This document shows, one piece after another, positions 22,380 to 32,445 of a stretch of DNA of 64,000 bases (its first letter is position 1; each line of letters starts with the position of its first letter). The translations under genes and the position numbers were made by a program. The notes below the pieces were generated by a model, which saw only the letters and a list, made by a program, of their open reading frames with translations, did not search any database and had not been told where the DNA came from. The DNA comes from Phycomyces blakesleeanus NRRL 1555(-). Taxonomy: Eukaryota > Mucoromycota > Mucoromycetes > Mucorales > Phycomycetaceae. Where the stretch lies: assembly GCF_001638985.1 (NCBI RefSeq), contig NW_017265144.1, positions 248,001 to 312,000 of the forward strand, in the 5' to 3' direction.

Positions 22380-23532
22380 TTACTTGTTTGGGTCCTTCTT
22401 GTTATCATTGTCACTCTCATCACTAGATTTCTTGATATTGTAAAGCGCACTGTCAATCATTTTCTTGGTATTGTCTTTCACCAGAATAAACGCATCTCCT
22501 CGTTGGGAGCTCTCCCAGAACCTATTGAAGAATGCTTTTTGAGTGCCATCCTTCCAAGAGTCCATATATCGTTTTGTGAAGTTTTGTACAGGTGTGAAAG
22601 ATCCAAGCACCATCTTTTTCACTATACATTATACCAAAAATGTTTAATTCATTTTCTTTTTTTTTTTTAAAAAAAAATTCTTTTTCGCTTTTTCTCCTCC
22701 TTTACCTCCTTGACCAAGCTGATCAACGTATTCTCCTAACTCAATTGACCGGTATCCTGGGCTAGAACAATAAACCACCTGATGAATTCATTCGATCTAG
22801 TCATACAAATCCAATTTAAACTCACATCACTTTTTTTACAGGAAGCTTTTCTATATCCAACCAACAAATATACCACATGTTAAAAATAATAATAATAATA
22901 ATAATAATATATATATATATATCTAATTCAAAATTCCAGCAGAAAAAGAAAGCTTAGCAAGCTCTCTACTTACCAGCAAGGTGTTCCATTGACATGTCTA
23001 ATCTTGTAGAAGCAATAATCCATCTTCCATAAAATGGATTCCATGAATTGGGTATCTTTAATTCTTCTAATTTTGACTTTCGTCGTTCTTCACTCTCCTT
23101 TAGAAAACAAAGCATACTACAAGATTGATTCAGCTTTTTTTCGTCTTTGTCAATTGGTGTTCCAATCTCCCCTTTCCCTTTTGAGCGCTTGAAATATTCG
23201 TTGGGTGCAAGAAAGATACAGAATTCCGTCCACTCGTCCGATTGGTTTCCTGTTTTCTTTCCATCCGGCCCAAGTTCTTCTCGTACAGCTTTCCGATTGA
23301 ATGTCAACATAATTTTGTCTCCTCCTGGCTTCGTAGGTTGGCCAGCTGGTACTTCGGCAGACCACCATGGAGAAAGGATATCGTTTGACTCTTGCTCAGT
23401 TGGTGGTGGTGTAATGGGTGGTGGTGGTGGAAGCGACGATACGTCTGGGTTATTATTGTTGTCGTTGTTTGGGTCATTTGAAGAATCAGCAGTTGAATGT
23501 TCTTGTGGTTTTTTTTCACTGTTGTTTTTCAT
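22380..23532 (-). CDS. Unrecognised fungal protein with Pro-rich N-terminus
   Basis: Three exons: 22974-23532, 22706-22756 and 22380-22621 (283 aa). Residues 1-55 are Asn/Pro-rich and disordered (poly-Asn, then a PPPPP run). From about residue 55 the sequence looks globular: WWSAEVPAGQPTKPGGDK, then EWTEFCIFLAPNEYF, then WNPFYGRWIIASTRLDMS; the last third is helical (FTKRYMDSWKDGTQKAFFNRF) and ends in a charged tail. No signal peptide or membrane segment. I do not recognise a family. The exon 2 acceptor is placed at CCCAG because the upstream TTCTAG would give an in-frame stop. It is convergent with RCE1, 142 bp apart. Confidence 0.7.
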
Positions 23533-24849
23533 TTGAAATTTGAATGAAGCGATTGAATTTATATTAAAAGAAAAAAAGTGGCGGCAGTGGTGCTAAAGTT
23601 GCAGTCAAAAAAAAAGGGCTCTGCATGGACAGGATCCCCAAGACGGAGAGAATATTAGTGAATTGTGTGACCGTCGCTTTTCGTATCAATTTCGGGATTT
23701 CTAGCTGGTCCACTGAATAGCAATAGGTTCAAGCAAGTAAACAAGCAAAAAAAGAGAACATTTTGTTCGTTCGTTTTCCTTTAAAAAATATTTAGTATAT
23801 GAAGAATATTCAAAGATATATCCAGTTCTATCTACTAGATACTTTTGGAGAAGAGTATAGTCAGGATCATTTCTGTATATATTTCCGTCCAAACAGTTGG
23901 CTATTTTATGCAAATATTACTACTAAAATAAAGGTTGGTGTTCTGTACATTGCTTTATTTCTCACGCAAAAAAAAATGTTAGTTCTCAAAAAAATGAACT
24001 CATAAAAAGTCATATAAGTCAAGTACTTTGCTTTGTTTTTCTGGAATTTAACACAATAAATAGATAGGTTTTTGTGGGATTTACAGGTAATTAGAATGTC
24101 ATTTTGTTTTCATATAAAAAAATAAGCAAATTATTTATTTGCATTATGGGAAATGAGTGGTGATTTAATACACTGAGTAGCAGAAAACACACATCTTGCA
24201 TTAAGCTCTGCCATTATAGCTCTTTCTGCTTTTATTCCTTGAGAAGTCAATCATTCCTATTAATCTTAATAATGATGTACTAAAATATAAAGCCTTTGAA
24301 TACTATTTGGAAATGACAATAATATAATATCCTTCATACTCTTCCTCTTCCTCTTCTTTTGATGTATGCGTTTAACACACCGCTTTAATTTGGCAGCGTT
24401 CCTAATCGGGGTTTGCTTTTTCTTAAGGGGTTTGTCCCATTAAGCTTGAAGTTTGGAAATAGCGTTGACTATACATACACAATACTTGCTCCTTTCCTAC
24501 TTTGATAAACAATTTAGAACCAAGAATAATGAAAAAAGAGGTGATGCAGTGCACACCCTTATTTAATTTGACAGTTCTCTTCAATTAGCCTAGTTCTTAA
24601 TCAATTTATCCATACAAATATCCAATAAACTTCACAAGCTATTTAGGTCTATATTATTATTCTTTTTACATTTATATATCAAACTGTTAAAGATGTTCGG
24701 AAGGTCATTTCTTTTGGATCCTGCATCTCTTCAAATAGAAATAATAAGGGAAGATGTCTTCTTTCTGTAATTATTTTTTCTTTATGTATGTATGTTTCTT
24801 TTTTTTGACAAACAATCCCCCTCTCTTTATCTCTCTCGGAGGACTAAAT
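23533..24849. other. Intergenic, no gene recognised
   Basis: About 1.3 kb, AT-rich. Open frames at 23701-23913 (minus) and 23799-24005 (plus) overlap each other, are short and show no recognisable motif or splice support. Nothing else seen. Confidence 0.45.
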
Positions 24850-25299
24850 CTACCACAACTCCTTTCTTCTCTCTCTGTTCTTTTTGATCAACTGGCGTCT
24901 GTAACCGTATTCTTTTGTAGGTTCTTGCTCGGCTGCGACAGCACGCTTGACGGTGGTTGGTGCATTGATACCGACAAAAATTTCAGAACATCCAAATTTC
25001 TCTGCCAAACGTTTCCGTGTCCACCGTGCGGGATCCTGTGCTCTCAATTGGCGCATTTCCTCTTTCTCACTCTCTGAAAGAACCTTTGTTTCCGTAGCAG
25101 CCTTCTTTAATACAGGGGCGGTGCTCTGGACAGCAGGTGAGACAGGAGGTTGACGGGTCACAAACAAACTGCCATCAGCCAATTGACATTCTTGAATGGG
25201 CAGACGAGAAGTCATTTTGAGGTTGGTGGTTTTACTTTTGGTGGCATAGGTGCGTGCGCTGACGAATGGTCTTACGAGACCGAATGAGCGGGAGAACAT
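24850..25299 (-). CDS. MRPL20: Mitochondrial ribosomal protein mL58 (yeast Mrpl20)
   Basis: Single exon, 149 aa. The N-terminus (MFSRSFGLVRPFVSARTYATK) is a typical mitochondrial presequence, rich in Arg, Ser and hydrophobics. The C-terminal half carries the family core: SEKEEMRQLRAQDP, WTRKRLAEKFGCS and FVGI, followed by a basic tail ending NRERRKELW, which would bind large-subunit rRNA. The start is the ATG at 25297-25299; the longer frame opens only at TTG. The gene lies in a short block with the arsenate reductase on the same strand, 312 bp from that gene's stop. Confidence 0.88.
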   Translation of the reverse strand: MFSRSFGLVRPFVSARTYATKSKTTNLKMTSRLPIQECQLADGSLFVTRQPPVSPAVQSTAPVLKKAATETKVLSESEKEEMRQLRAQDPARWTRKRLAEKFGCSEIFVGINAPTTVKRAVAAEQEPTKEYGYRRQLIKKNRERRKELW

Positions 25300-25610
25300 G
25301 GTGATTAATGGACAGACAGGGCCAACAGAAGACGACAAGAGCGTGAGGAGGGGTAGGAAGGTGCGGCTTTCTTTATTCAGTAATACCAGGGCTCCATTTG
25401 GTCTCTGTTACTATTTTGCGTGACGCGCCTATGCAAGCCACCCCTTCTGAAAGGGATATGTCTTTGCGGAGATTAGATAAACCATATGCTTTAGACAATG
25501 GAAAGGAACCAAGGATACAAAAAAATCAAATTCAATCAAATTAAATATAAAAGAAAAAAAAGTGTAGAAAAGCGAAAATGTTTATTAGAAATAGTGTTTT
25601 ATTTGTTTAG
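25300..25610. other. mL58 promoter / reductase 3' flank
   Basis: About 310 bp; A-rich near 25500-25560. Nothing recognised. Confidence 0.4.
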
Positions 25611-26015
25611 TCAAGATGATGATAGAGCAACGCGTTCCTTGACAAGTTCCTCAACAAGAGTCAGATCGGGTCTTCCGAGTGCTGACTTCTTGCGATCCCA
25701 GTCAATTACAAATGGTCTCTCGAGTAATGAAGAATCGCCTTCGATTATCTTGTAAACCTCTTCCCATGAACTGGATTTTCCCTGTGCTTCTGGCCGCAGC
25801 AAGTAGTCCCATGGGTTGGAAGCATATTTCTCTGGAAATTCCAGGGAGTTTCTCAAAGTTTCGAGAACTTCTTTGCTTGGAGGGCTCTTTTTGTACAGAA
25901 CAATTTCGAGGTCATACATTTTTTTGCCATCTTTTGTCTCATTTTCCTCGAGGATTACGACAGACTTGCGAGACTTTGTGCATTGTGGGTTATGATAGAC
26001 TGAGAGACGTGCCAT
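25611..26015 (-). CDS. ArsC-family thioredoxin-fold protein, probable glutathione/glutaredoxin-type arsenate reductase
   Basis: 134 aa from the ATG at 26013-26015; an in-frame ATG at 26178-26180 would add 55 residues. The enzyme family reduces arsenate to arsenite. Seen: YHNPQCTKSR, giving the HX3CX3R active-site loop of E. coli-type ArsC; YKKSPPSKEVLETL at the position of the bacterial Y..NPPS..EL; and ERPFVIDWDRKKSALGRP, equal to the RPIVV...LCRP block with its two arginines. Length matches ArsC (about 140 aa). Fungal arsenate reductases known from yeast (Acr2) are instead rhodanese/Cdc25-like, so this is a different fold. The extra 55 residues are very basic and contain a GTAAGATTGC donor-like site at about 26144-26153, so an intron or a mitochondrial leader is possible. 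Some ArsC-fold relatives (Spx, YfgD) are not reductases; the neighbouring ACR3 argues for arsenic. Confidence 0.82.
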   Translation of the reverse strand: MARLSVYHNPQCTKSRKSVVILEENETKDGKKMYDLEIVLYKKSPPSKEVLETLRNSLEFPEKYASNPWDYLLRPEAQGKSSSWEEVYKIIEGDSSLLERPFVIDWDRKKSALGRPDLTLVEELVKERVALSSS

Positions 26016-26489
26016 TTGGGATAATCGGGGTAAAAGAGGCATCAGCTTACAATCAAAATAGTCTTCCCCATGTATACTATACATATCACGTGTAGTGTTT
26101 AATTTTTTTTTTATGAGACAAAGTTTTATTATTAAATCAGCAATCTTACGGGAACGACGTTTCATGGTGGGGCACGACATTTCTATCTAACCGGGCTACT
26201 CAATTGTGGCTACATTTCTGGGGCCCGGTGTCTTTCTCTAATCCTTCAGGATAAAATGGTGTCTTGAAAAAACACAATATATTTATTGTATGCATTAGCG
26301 TTACTACTTTGTCCCCACAATTTGTGCTTATCTATATCTCCCAAGGCACTTAACTCTCGTTGTTTTAAGAGTTACAGTCTGTATTTGGGCAACTTAATAA
26401 TTAAATACGGTCTCACGCGAAAAACAAATCCTATATATTCAATTAATAGCTGTTTGCGTCCTAAGGTTAGACTTGACAATAAAGAAATA

Positions 26490-26853
26490 ATAATTAGTCC
26501 CAAATACACTATATCAATAGTCAGTTATACAGAAGATCATAAGAAGTTGCTATCATTGGATTGTGACACAATCTTATCGAATACCTTACTATGTATTGGC
26601 CTTCTTACGCGTATCATGTCTTTCTCTTTCTGTCATCTACATATTACCAGAGTTCAGCAGCATTAGCTGGTAAGTAATCCCCATCAACTTTCTTTTTGAA
26701 AAGCACAAAAGAAAAGTCTTTATGCGAATATTTCGTATCCTGTTTTACCAACTATTATAACAAGAATGAATCTTTAGGGACCAGATAAAGTTATTCCATG
26801 CCAGCCAAAAAGTCTCGACTTGTGGTCCGGTAGAATCAAAATGCCACCACCGC
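26490..26853 (+). repeat. Dispersed repeat, copy of 10262-10583
   Basis: Long matching blocks with 10262-10583 (for example TTGGCCTTCTTACGCGTATC). It lies in the region between the arsenate reductase and ACR3, so part of their intergenic space is repeat-derived. Confidence 0.75.
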
Positions 26854-27161
26854 CAGGAAATGTCGTTCCCCTAAATTTAGCGATTATTTAGAGCATTGCA
26901 ATGAAAACGATATCGAAAGTAGAAACAATCGAGGTTGGTAGTGCAAGTGGAAAGAGAAAGCCCCAGGCTCGGCATGATATCACAAGATCATCACCAAAAC
27001 TCAAGAAACTTAGGAAAACCGCTTATTCTTCTTCGGAGTAAATAATAATATTGATTTATATATTTTTGAACCACTTCTTACACAAATGAATTGGACAATC
27101 TTTTTCAAAAAAGTAGTCGGACTTTTCAAACATTTGGTAAATTGAGTGAAAGCACTGTATC

Positions 27162-27199
27162 TTCTAGAATAGCATCTTCTAGAATAGGGTCTTCTAGAA
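27162..27199. promoter_or_regulatory. Three TTCTAGAA palindromes at 15-bp spacing upstream of ACR3
   Basis: TTCTAGAA occurs at 27162-27169, 27177-27184 and 27192-27199, 175-212 bp before the ACR3 ATG. TTCnnGAA is the core of heat-shock elements, so a stress-factor site is possible. A plain 15-bp tandem repeat is the alternative; on the minus strand the same bases read as a repeated Ile-Leu-Glu-Asp. Confidence 0.4.
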
Positions 27200-27373
27200 C
27201 TATTGGGGATTCAATACTCCAGTTCGCTATAGCACAAACGTAGGATTGTGACGTCCTCTTCGTCTTATAATTGTAAAGCTCAATAGAAGATTTGAAGCTC
27301 AGACCCTTTACAAAAAAAAATAAGCTAGTTACCGAAGACAAGCAACCTCTTGTGCATCACTTTTTTCATTGAC

Positions 27374-28766
27374 ATGAATCCACAAATTTCTGAGCAGGAG
27401 GAGGAGGCAGTATGCTACAAGTCAGAGACTTGTAACTTTAACTACTGCAAAGAAAGAGAAAGTTGTGTTACTTCTCCTGAGTGTGATTATGATTACTGCA
27501 TCAAACCAAGTGATTACCAATCAATGGTACCTGAAGAGGATCTAAAGGGATCTGGTAAGTCATTTTGATAATCGAAAATAAAATAAAATAAAATAAAATA
27601 AAATAAAGTAAAGTAAAAAAATATTGTCGACTTATAAGTACATACATATGTGTTTCTAATAAATCTATTAAATAGTTCTACTGAAACGCCTAAGCTTCCT
27701 TGATAGATTCCTCGTAGTCTGGATTCTACTCGCAATGGTGACTGGTGTATTGATTGGATATTACGTACCAAATGTACAACCTGCATTTGCAACAGTACAG
27801 TTTGGATCAGTGTCTGTTCCTATTGCCGTTGGATTGCTTGTAATGATGTACCCTGTTCTGTGCAAAGTTCAGTACGAACGTCTTCCTGCCCTCTTGACAG
27901 ACAAAAATGTTTGGATTCAGATCGGAATCTCAGTCTTCATCAATTGGATTATTGGGCCAATCGTTATGACAGCTGTTGCATGGGCTACGCTTCCCGACCT
28001 TCCTGGATTTAGAACTGGCGTTATCATGGTCGGTCTTGCCAGGTATGATATATTATATATTATATACTATTTATGATATATTGTATTTTTTTAGATGTAT
28101 TGCAATGGTCTTGATTTGGAACCAATTGGCTGGTGGTGATGCCGATTATTGTGCAATCCTTGTAGCTATCAACTCGGTGCTTCAGATTGCCTTATATTCC
28201 CCTTATGCGGTGCTTTTTATCAACATCATTCCCGGGTGGTTTGGTGCTCCAGTAGATACCACAATTGATGCATCGATCTGGCCTGTTGCTCAGTCTGTCT
28301 TGATCTACCTCGGTATTCCTTTGGCAGCTGGCTTTTTGACACGCTTGGTTTTGTGTTACCTCAAAGGAAAACAATGGTACAATGCCAAATTTGTTCCTCA
28401 CGTCGGACCTTTTGCTCTCCTCGGACTCATTTATACCATCATTGTCATGTTTGCCAACCAGGGCCATCATATTATTGACAATATTGGATCTGTCTTTAGA
28501 GTGGCAGTTCCACTTGTACTTTACTTTGCGATCATGTTCTTTTTGCCTTTCTTTATTCTTAAGCGTCTCAGAGTCCCTTATCCGCTTGTTGTTACCCAGT
28601 CATTTACGGCTGGAAGTAACAACTTTGAGCTTGCTATTGCTGTAGCAGTTGGTACCTATGGTATCGAGTCCGAGCAGGCATTGGCTGCCACTATGGGCCC
28701 TCTCATCGAAGTACCGGGTAAATTACATATTGGGAAGTTTGGGAATACCAATTTACAACTATATTA

Positions 28767-28798
<32 letters not shown>

Positions 28799-28899
28799 TA
28801 TTTTTATTTTTAGTGCTGTTGGCTTTGGTGTACTTGTCTTTATTGTTCAAGAAGAAGCTGGCATGGAACCAGAAGCCTAGTACATGCACATCATGCTAA
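27374..28899 (+). CDS. ACR3: Arsenite efflux permease ACR3
   Basis: Four exons: 27374-27554, 27676-28042, 28095-28717 and 28814-28899 (418 aa). It is a plasma-membrane arsenite (and antimonite) exporter of the BART superfamily, ten transmembrane helices. Seen: LLKRLSFLDRFLVVWILLAM at the first helix; a GLLVMMYPVLCKVQYE loop; MVGLARCIAMVLIWN, which carries the conserved membrane Cys needed for transport and is split by intron 2; GIPLAAGFLTR; SFTAGSNNFELAIAVAV, the second family signature; and EVPVLLALVYLSL at the last helix. The cytosolic N-terminus (residues 10-50) and the extreme C-terminus (CTSC) are Cys-rich, which could bind As(III). It is divergent from the ArsC-type gene, starts about 1.36 kb apart. 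Confidence 0.94.
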
Positions 28900-29281
28900 A
28901 TATACCAGAAGGGGTGTATTACTGGACAATAGTCCTCTCTGCATCTTTGCTATTGTAGAGTATTAAATTGAAATAAAAGAAGTGAAATATTATATCTGGT
29001 CAGGACAGGTCAGGACAAGACTGCCTTGCATCACCGATTCTTCCTATCACTAAGCTTAACATTATACCTGATGCCTTTTAGTTTTACATGACAAAACAAA
29101 ATGTCAAGATAAACCTGCATATATTACCCCCTTTATCCCAGTCCTCTTTATTTTATTTTTTTAAAATAAAAACCTCCTCCTCCATTTAATTTACGCGATA
29201 GTATTACTGTATACTTCCCCCCCTTATTTTTTGTTTTGTTTTTAGATACCCAAGGTCTGTAGAGTTGGTTTTTCCTTCCTT
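28900..29281. other. Intergenic
   Basis: 3' flank of ACR3 and 5' flank of the secreted peptide gene; no gene seen. Confidence 0.4.
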
Positions 29282-29288
29282 TATAAAA
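29282..29288 (+). promoter_or_regulatory. TATA box of the secreted peptide gene
   Basis: TATAAAA lies 71 bp upstream of the ATG at 29359, a normal TATA position for a short-leader fungal gene. Confidence 0.55.
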
Positions 29289-29358
29289 GCCATTCAATGC
29301 AAATTAACTTGATAAGTTTTTTCTTTCTTTCATTCATTTCATTTCACACCTTGCTCTC

Positions 29359-29547
29359 ATGAAGTTCACTTCTATTTCAATTTTGCTATTTGCTCTTTGT
29401 GTCTCTGTAAAGACCGTTTCAGGAAACGTTGCCTGCCATGCTGCTGAAGAGGCTAGAGTCCAGTCTGCATGCCAAGATCATTGTGGAAGTACCGGTTATA
29501 CAGCGGGTGAATGTGGTGATCGTGGAATCTGTATTTGCAGTTCTTAA
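29359..29547 (+). CDS. Small secreted cysteine-rich peptide, defensin-like (CS-alpha-beta pattern)
   Basis: Intronless, 62 aa. Residues 1-22 are a clear signal peptide (MKFTSISILLFALCVSVKTVSG). The mature part of about 40 residues has six cysteines in the order C, C-x3-C (SACQDHCGS), then GEC, then CIC, the last with the C-x-C end. That spacing, with the GYTAGEC glycine, is the cysteine-stabilised alpha-beta fold of invertebrate- and fungal-type defensins. Such peptides act extracellularly, usually against competing microbes; the activity cannot be inferred from sequence alone. Good Kozak-free but TATA-supported start. It stands alone between AT-rich non-coding stretches. Confidence 0.8.
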   Translation: MKFTSISILLFALCVSVKTVSGNVACHAAEEARVQSACQDHCGSTGYTAGECGDRGICICSS

Positions 29548-30785
29548 AAAAACTTACTAGTCTGGTTCTCGAAAATCAAGTAAATAATCTGTCACTTTAT
29601 TTGATGCTCTTCACAGACACTAACAATTATGTTCCTTTAGATTAAATACATCTTTGCTTTTGTTCCAAACAGACTGGAAGCATAAATAAACAATAAAAAG
29701 AACAAAAACACTCGCAAAACAACTTTTCTTCTTCTTTTTTTTTACACAAAAAATATTTCTTTAAAGAAGAAGGAAATGAATGCTACATATACTCCTGATT
29801 ACAAACTCTATAAAACAAGTCAATAAAGTCATCAAAAACTATCCTCCAAATTATTATTATATATTATATTATCCCTGTTATTAATATTTCGCCCTTTTTT
29901 TTTTAACAAATCATGATCATAATAGATATCTTCATTAGTCTCCTTACTTATGATCAAGTAAGTTTATTCTAAATCATACTCTTATGTATATTTGCAAGTT
30001 TAGATACCGTATCAACAGTAGATTTGCATCCAAGTTTCTTCAAGGAGAGACCAGAATAATAAACTTTACACATATGTTTAATAATTAATCAACCGATAAA
30101 TTAAGTCATTAACTAGCTTAAACATCATATATTGATGTATATATGTGGGTATGTTTGGACTAGCGCTTCATTTTATTTTTTTTAAAAGAAATCTGATGCT
30201 TCGTAGGAGTGTGGCGTAACTTAAGAAGTATTGGAAAGTAATTAGCAGGTTAAAGGTTTAATATATAAAAAGAAACCTTGCCCTAAAACAATGATAAAAG
30301 AGCTAGGCCTTAATTTTGATAGAATAATAAGCAAAACTAAAGCGACCATCCATAAATTGTTTTTAGTGTACACCTTTATGAGATGATATAAGATGAGATG
30401 AGATGAGATTTGTTCCGGACCTTTATGATACTCGGATACAGCTACAGGGAGACTCTCCTGCAAAGTATATATATATATATAAATGTATATTTATAACTCT
30501 ATATTAATAAATTAGTCAAAACTAAGCAAAAATAGCTCTATAACTTACATAAATTGAGATGGTCTGATCTGAATATTAAAAATAAAAAAAGTGAACTTAA
30601 GGGCACATCCTGTTCAGATAATATAGTTGAGCTGTAATATTATAAATTTCAATATTTCAATATTTTTATAGCTAATATATTCCTATGTACACGGGCATAT
30701 ATATAACAATTTATACTCAACAAACTGCCCTTTCCTTTAATTGAAAAAAAAATACAAAGGTACAAATTCGGGATTAATCCAGTTT
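29548..30785. other. Intergenic, no gene recognised
   Basis: AT-rich, with TA runs near 30466-30480. No exon, RNA gene or element recognised. Confidence 0.4.
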
Positions 30786-30978
30786 GCGTGGATAGACTAA
30801 AAATTCCAAAAAAAAGCCAAATTTGTTGAACGTCTCTGACTGGCTAGTTCTTCTTTCATTCCCAATTGTATTGAGAAGATCATGATTTTAATGGAAGCGA
30901 CATTATTACGAGCACTTGATTTTATCTAATATTCATTTGAACTACTTTTGAACTTTTTTTTTACTGTCTGTCCACACC
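30786..30978 (-). repeat. MITE copy 3, most complete
   Basis: Left end GCGTGGATAGACTAAAAATTCC and right end (other strand) GGTGTGGACAGAC; interior with CTGGCTAGTTCTTCTTTCATT and CCCAATTGTATTGAGAAGATC shared with copy 2. About 193 bp, no ORF. Confidence 0.72.
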
Positions 30979-31231
30979 ACTTACATATAATAAGTCAAAA
31001 TACTTGCTTTTTTAGACAAGCCGTAGTGTTTAAGAGGTATATATATATATATAAAAGTAAATGAAGGATCATATTTGATTAAAGTCTTACAAGCTATCAG
31101 AGATATACTGGTGTAAATCAAGTATTAAAGCAGTAAAAAACTAAAGAAAAGAATATTTCTTAACTATTACTTGAACAAGGAGTTTAAACATGCGAGTTTA
31201 CAGTATAGATACTTATAGACTGGAGCGAATG

Positions 31232-31377
31232 TGCCGCAAAAGCACTCAGAAAAAGAATACCTAAAGTTGTATCGAAATCGATAGTACAATAGCATGTCAA
31301 TCGGTTAAACTATAATGAAAAGTGCAGTAAAACACGTTATACAAAGCCTAGAATTTGAAAATTCAAGTCGCATAATT
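31232..31377. repeat. Repeat block X, copy 1
   Basis: AAAGCACTCAGAAAAAGAAT through AATTTGAAAATTCAAGTCGC matches 33096-33245. Here it is separated from its unit by the LTR at 31383; at 33096-33245 it is directly joined. Confidence 0.75.
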
Positions 31378-31382
31378 GAATA

Positions 31383-31679
31383 TGTGGTATACACACCACA
31401 ATTGAGTGAAAAACAGACCCCACAACCAAACACTGGTTCCTTCTTGCTGATGAATCTGGCAGGTTAACAGTCTCCGGAAATGTTACACACCAGGCACACG
31501 TACACTACACACTCATACAGTGTAAACTAACCATTACATATCAGGGATTTGAATTACAGGGATTTGAATAGTAACAGATATAAACAATATTGTTTTGTCT
31601 CTTTAATAAATAACACTCTCACAGTATCTACTTTTCCTATTATTGAGATACTAACCCATAAACAATCCCGAATACCTCA
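31383..31679 (+). mobile_element. Solo LTR (copy B), complete, 5-bp GAATA duplication
   Basis: 297 bp from TGTGGTATACACACCACA to CCCGAATACCTCA, starting TG and ending CA. GAATA occurs at 31378-31382 and 31680-31684. The second unit (around 33240) has the uninterrupted sequence, so this is a clean insertion. TG...CA ends with a 5-bp duplication mark an LTR retrotransposon; no internal gag or pol is present. Confidence 0.88.
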
Positions 31680-31684
31680 GAATA

Positions 31685-32300
31685 TACGATAGGTTATGTA
31701 AAAAAAAAGATTTTCAATTGTATTTCGATTATATGTTTTATTTGCTATACTTTGTTATAGGCTGATTTTAGACTTTATTTATTTTTTTACTACTCTTTTT
31801 GCTATACTCAATAATACTCTTTGGATCTTCGTCACACTTCCTCACCCAGTGTCGAGCTACTCTTGGATTAATGTTCAATTTCTTTTCTGCAGCTGATGCT
31901 GCTACTGAAATTAACAATTTCTTGCTCTTGAGCTTAAAAGACTTGATGATATATTTATCAGTGTAGGAGATTTTCTGATGAGTACCCTCGTCTTTCCTTG
32001 CACTTTTTTTTTGTAGTTTATTGAATGTATTATATACACAAAGGTCAGTTGGTCAAGACATCAAGCGGTGAGCTCAAGAGAGTCTAATAATGTTTAGGAT
32101 GACAATTGCAGCAACTCGGTTGTTGACAATGGGAACTTCTTTAAATATATTTTGGAAGTGAGCCTCCCAGATAACACTGAGGGCTTCCGAACAATGCTTG
32201 AGAATATTGTGGTATTGCGGACTGTGGCTGACTACAGAAAAAAGGGAAGGAGATCGGAATAGACCTTGTAGGCCTGGCTTGTCTTTGCTTGAGACCGGTG
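31685..32300 (-). pseudogene. Decayed transposase unit B (HTH N-terminus only)
   Basis: On the minus strand 31768-31989 is open and encodes about 73 residues: GTHQKISYTDKYIIKSFKLK, an Ala-rich helix, then KLNINPRVARHWVRKC, DEDPKSII and a Lys-rich end before a stop. This is the winged/helix-turn-helix start of a Tc1/mariner or similar transposase; the catalytic half is missing. The 32085-32290 segment is shared with units A and C. Confidence 0.6.
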
Positions 32301-32369
32301 GTCTAAACCCTGCTATTTGTACCACTGTTAGGCCGGAATTTCTGGGTTTTGGAGAAAATTGGCAAAAAT

Positions 32370-32445
32370 GCCCGACCGAGGGATTCGAGCCCCCAATTTG
32401 TCGATTGCTAGTCCGGCGTCCTAACAACTGAGCTATCAGTCGGGT
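32370..32445 (-). ncRNA. tRNA-like sequence in repeat unit B (SINE-like Pol III promoter)
   Basis: Minus strand: A-box-like TAGCTCAGTTGTTAGG, B-box-like GGCTCGAATCC, a 7-bp acceptor-like stem (CCCGACT with GGTCGGG) and a T-arm. The D-stem and especially the anticodon stem do not pair, and two bases are extra between acceptor and D arm, so it is not a functional tRNA gene. A second copy in the paralogous unit points to a tRNA-derived SINE component. Confidence 0.55.

Noticed and set aside
26901..27041. 46-codon basic ORF between the arsenic genes
   Set aside because: Short, close to a dispersed repeat, no family resemblance; could be an element remnant, but I cannot support it as a gene.
32370..32445. 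Functional tRNA gene
   Set aside because: Acceptor and T arms fit, but the anticodon stem does not pair, two bases are extra before the D arm, and the identical copy lies in a mobile repeat unit.
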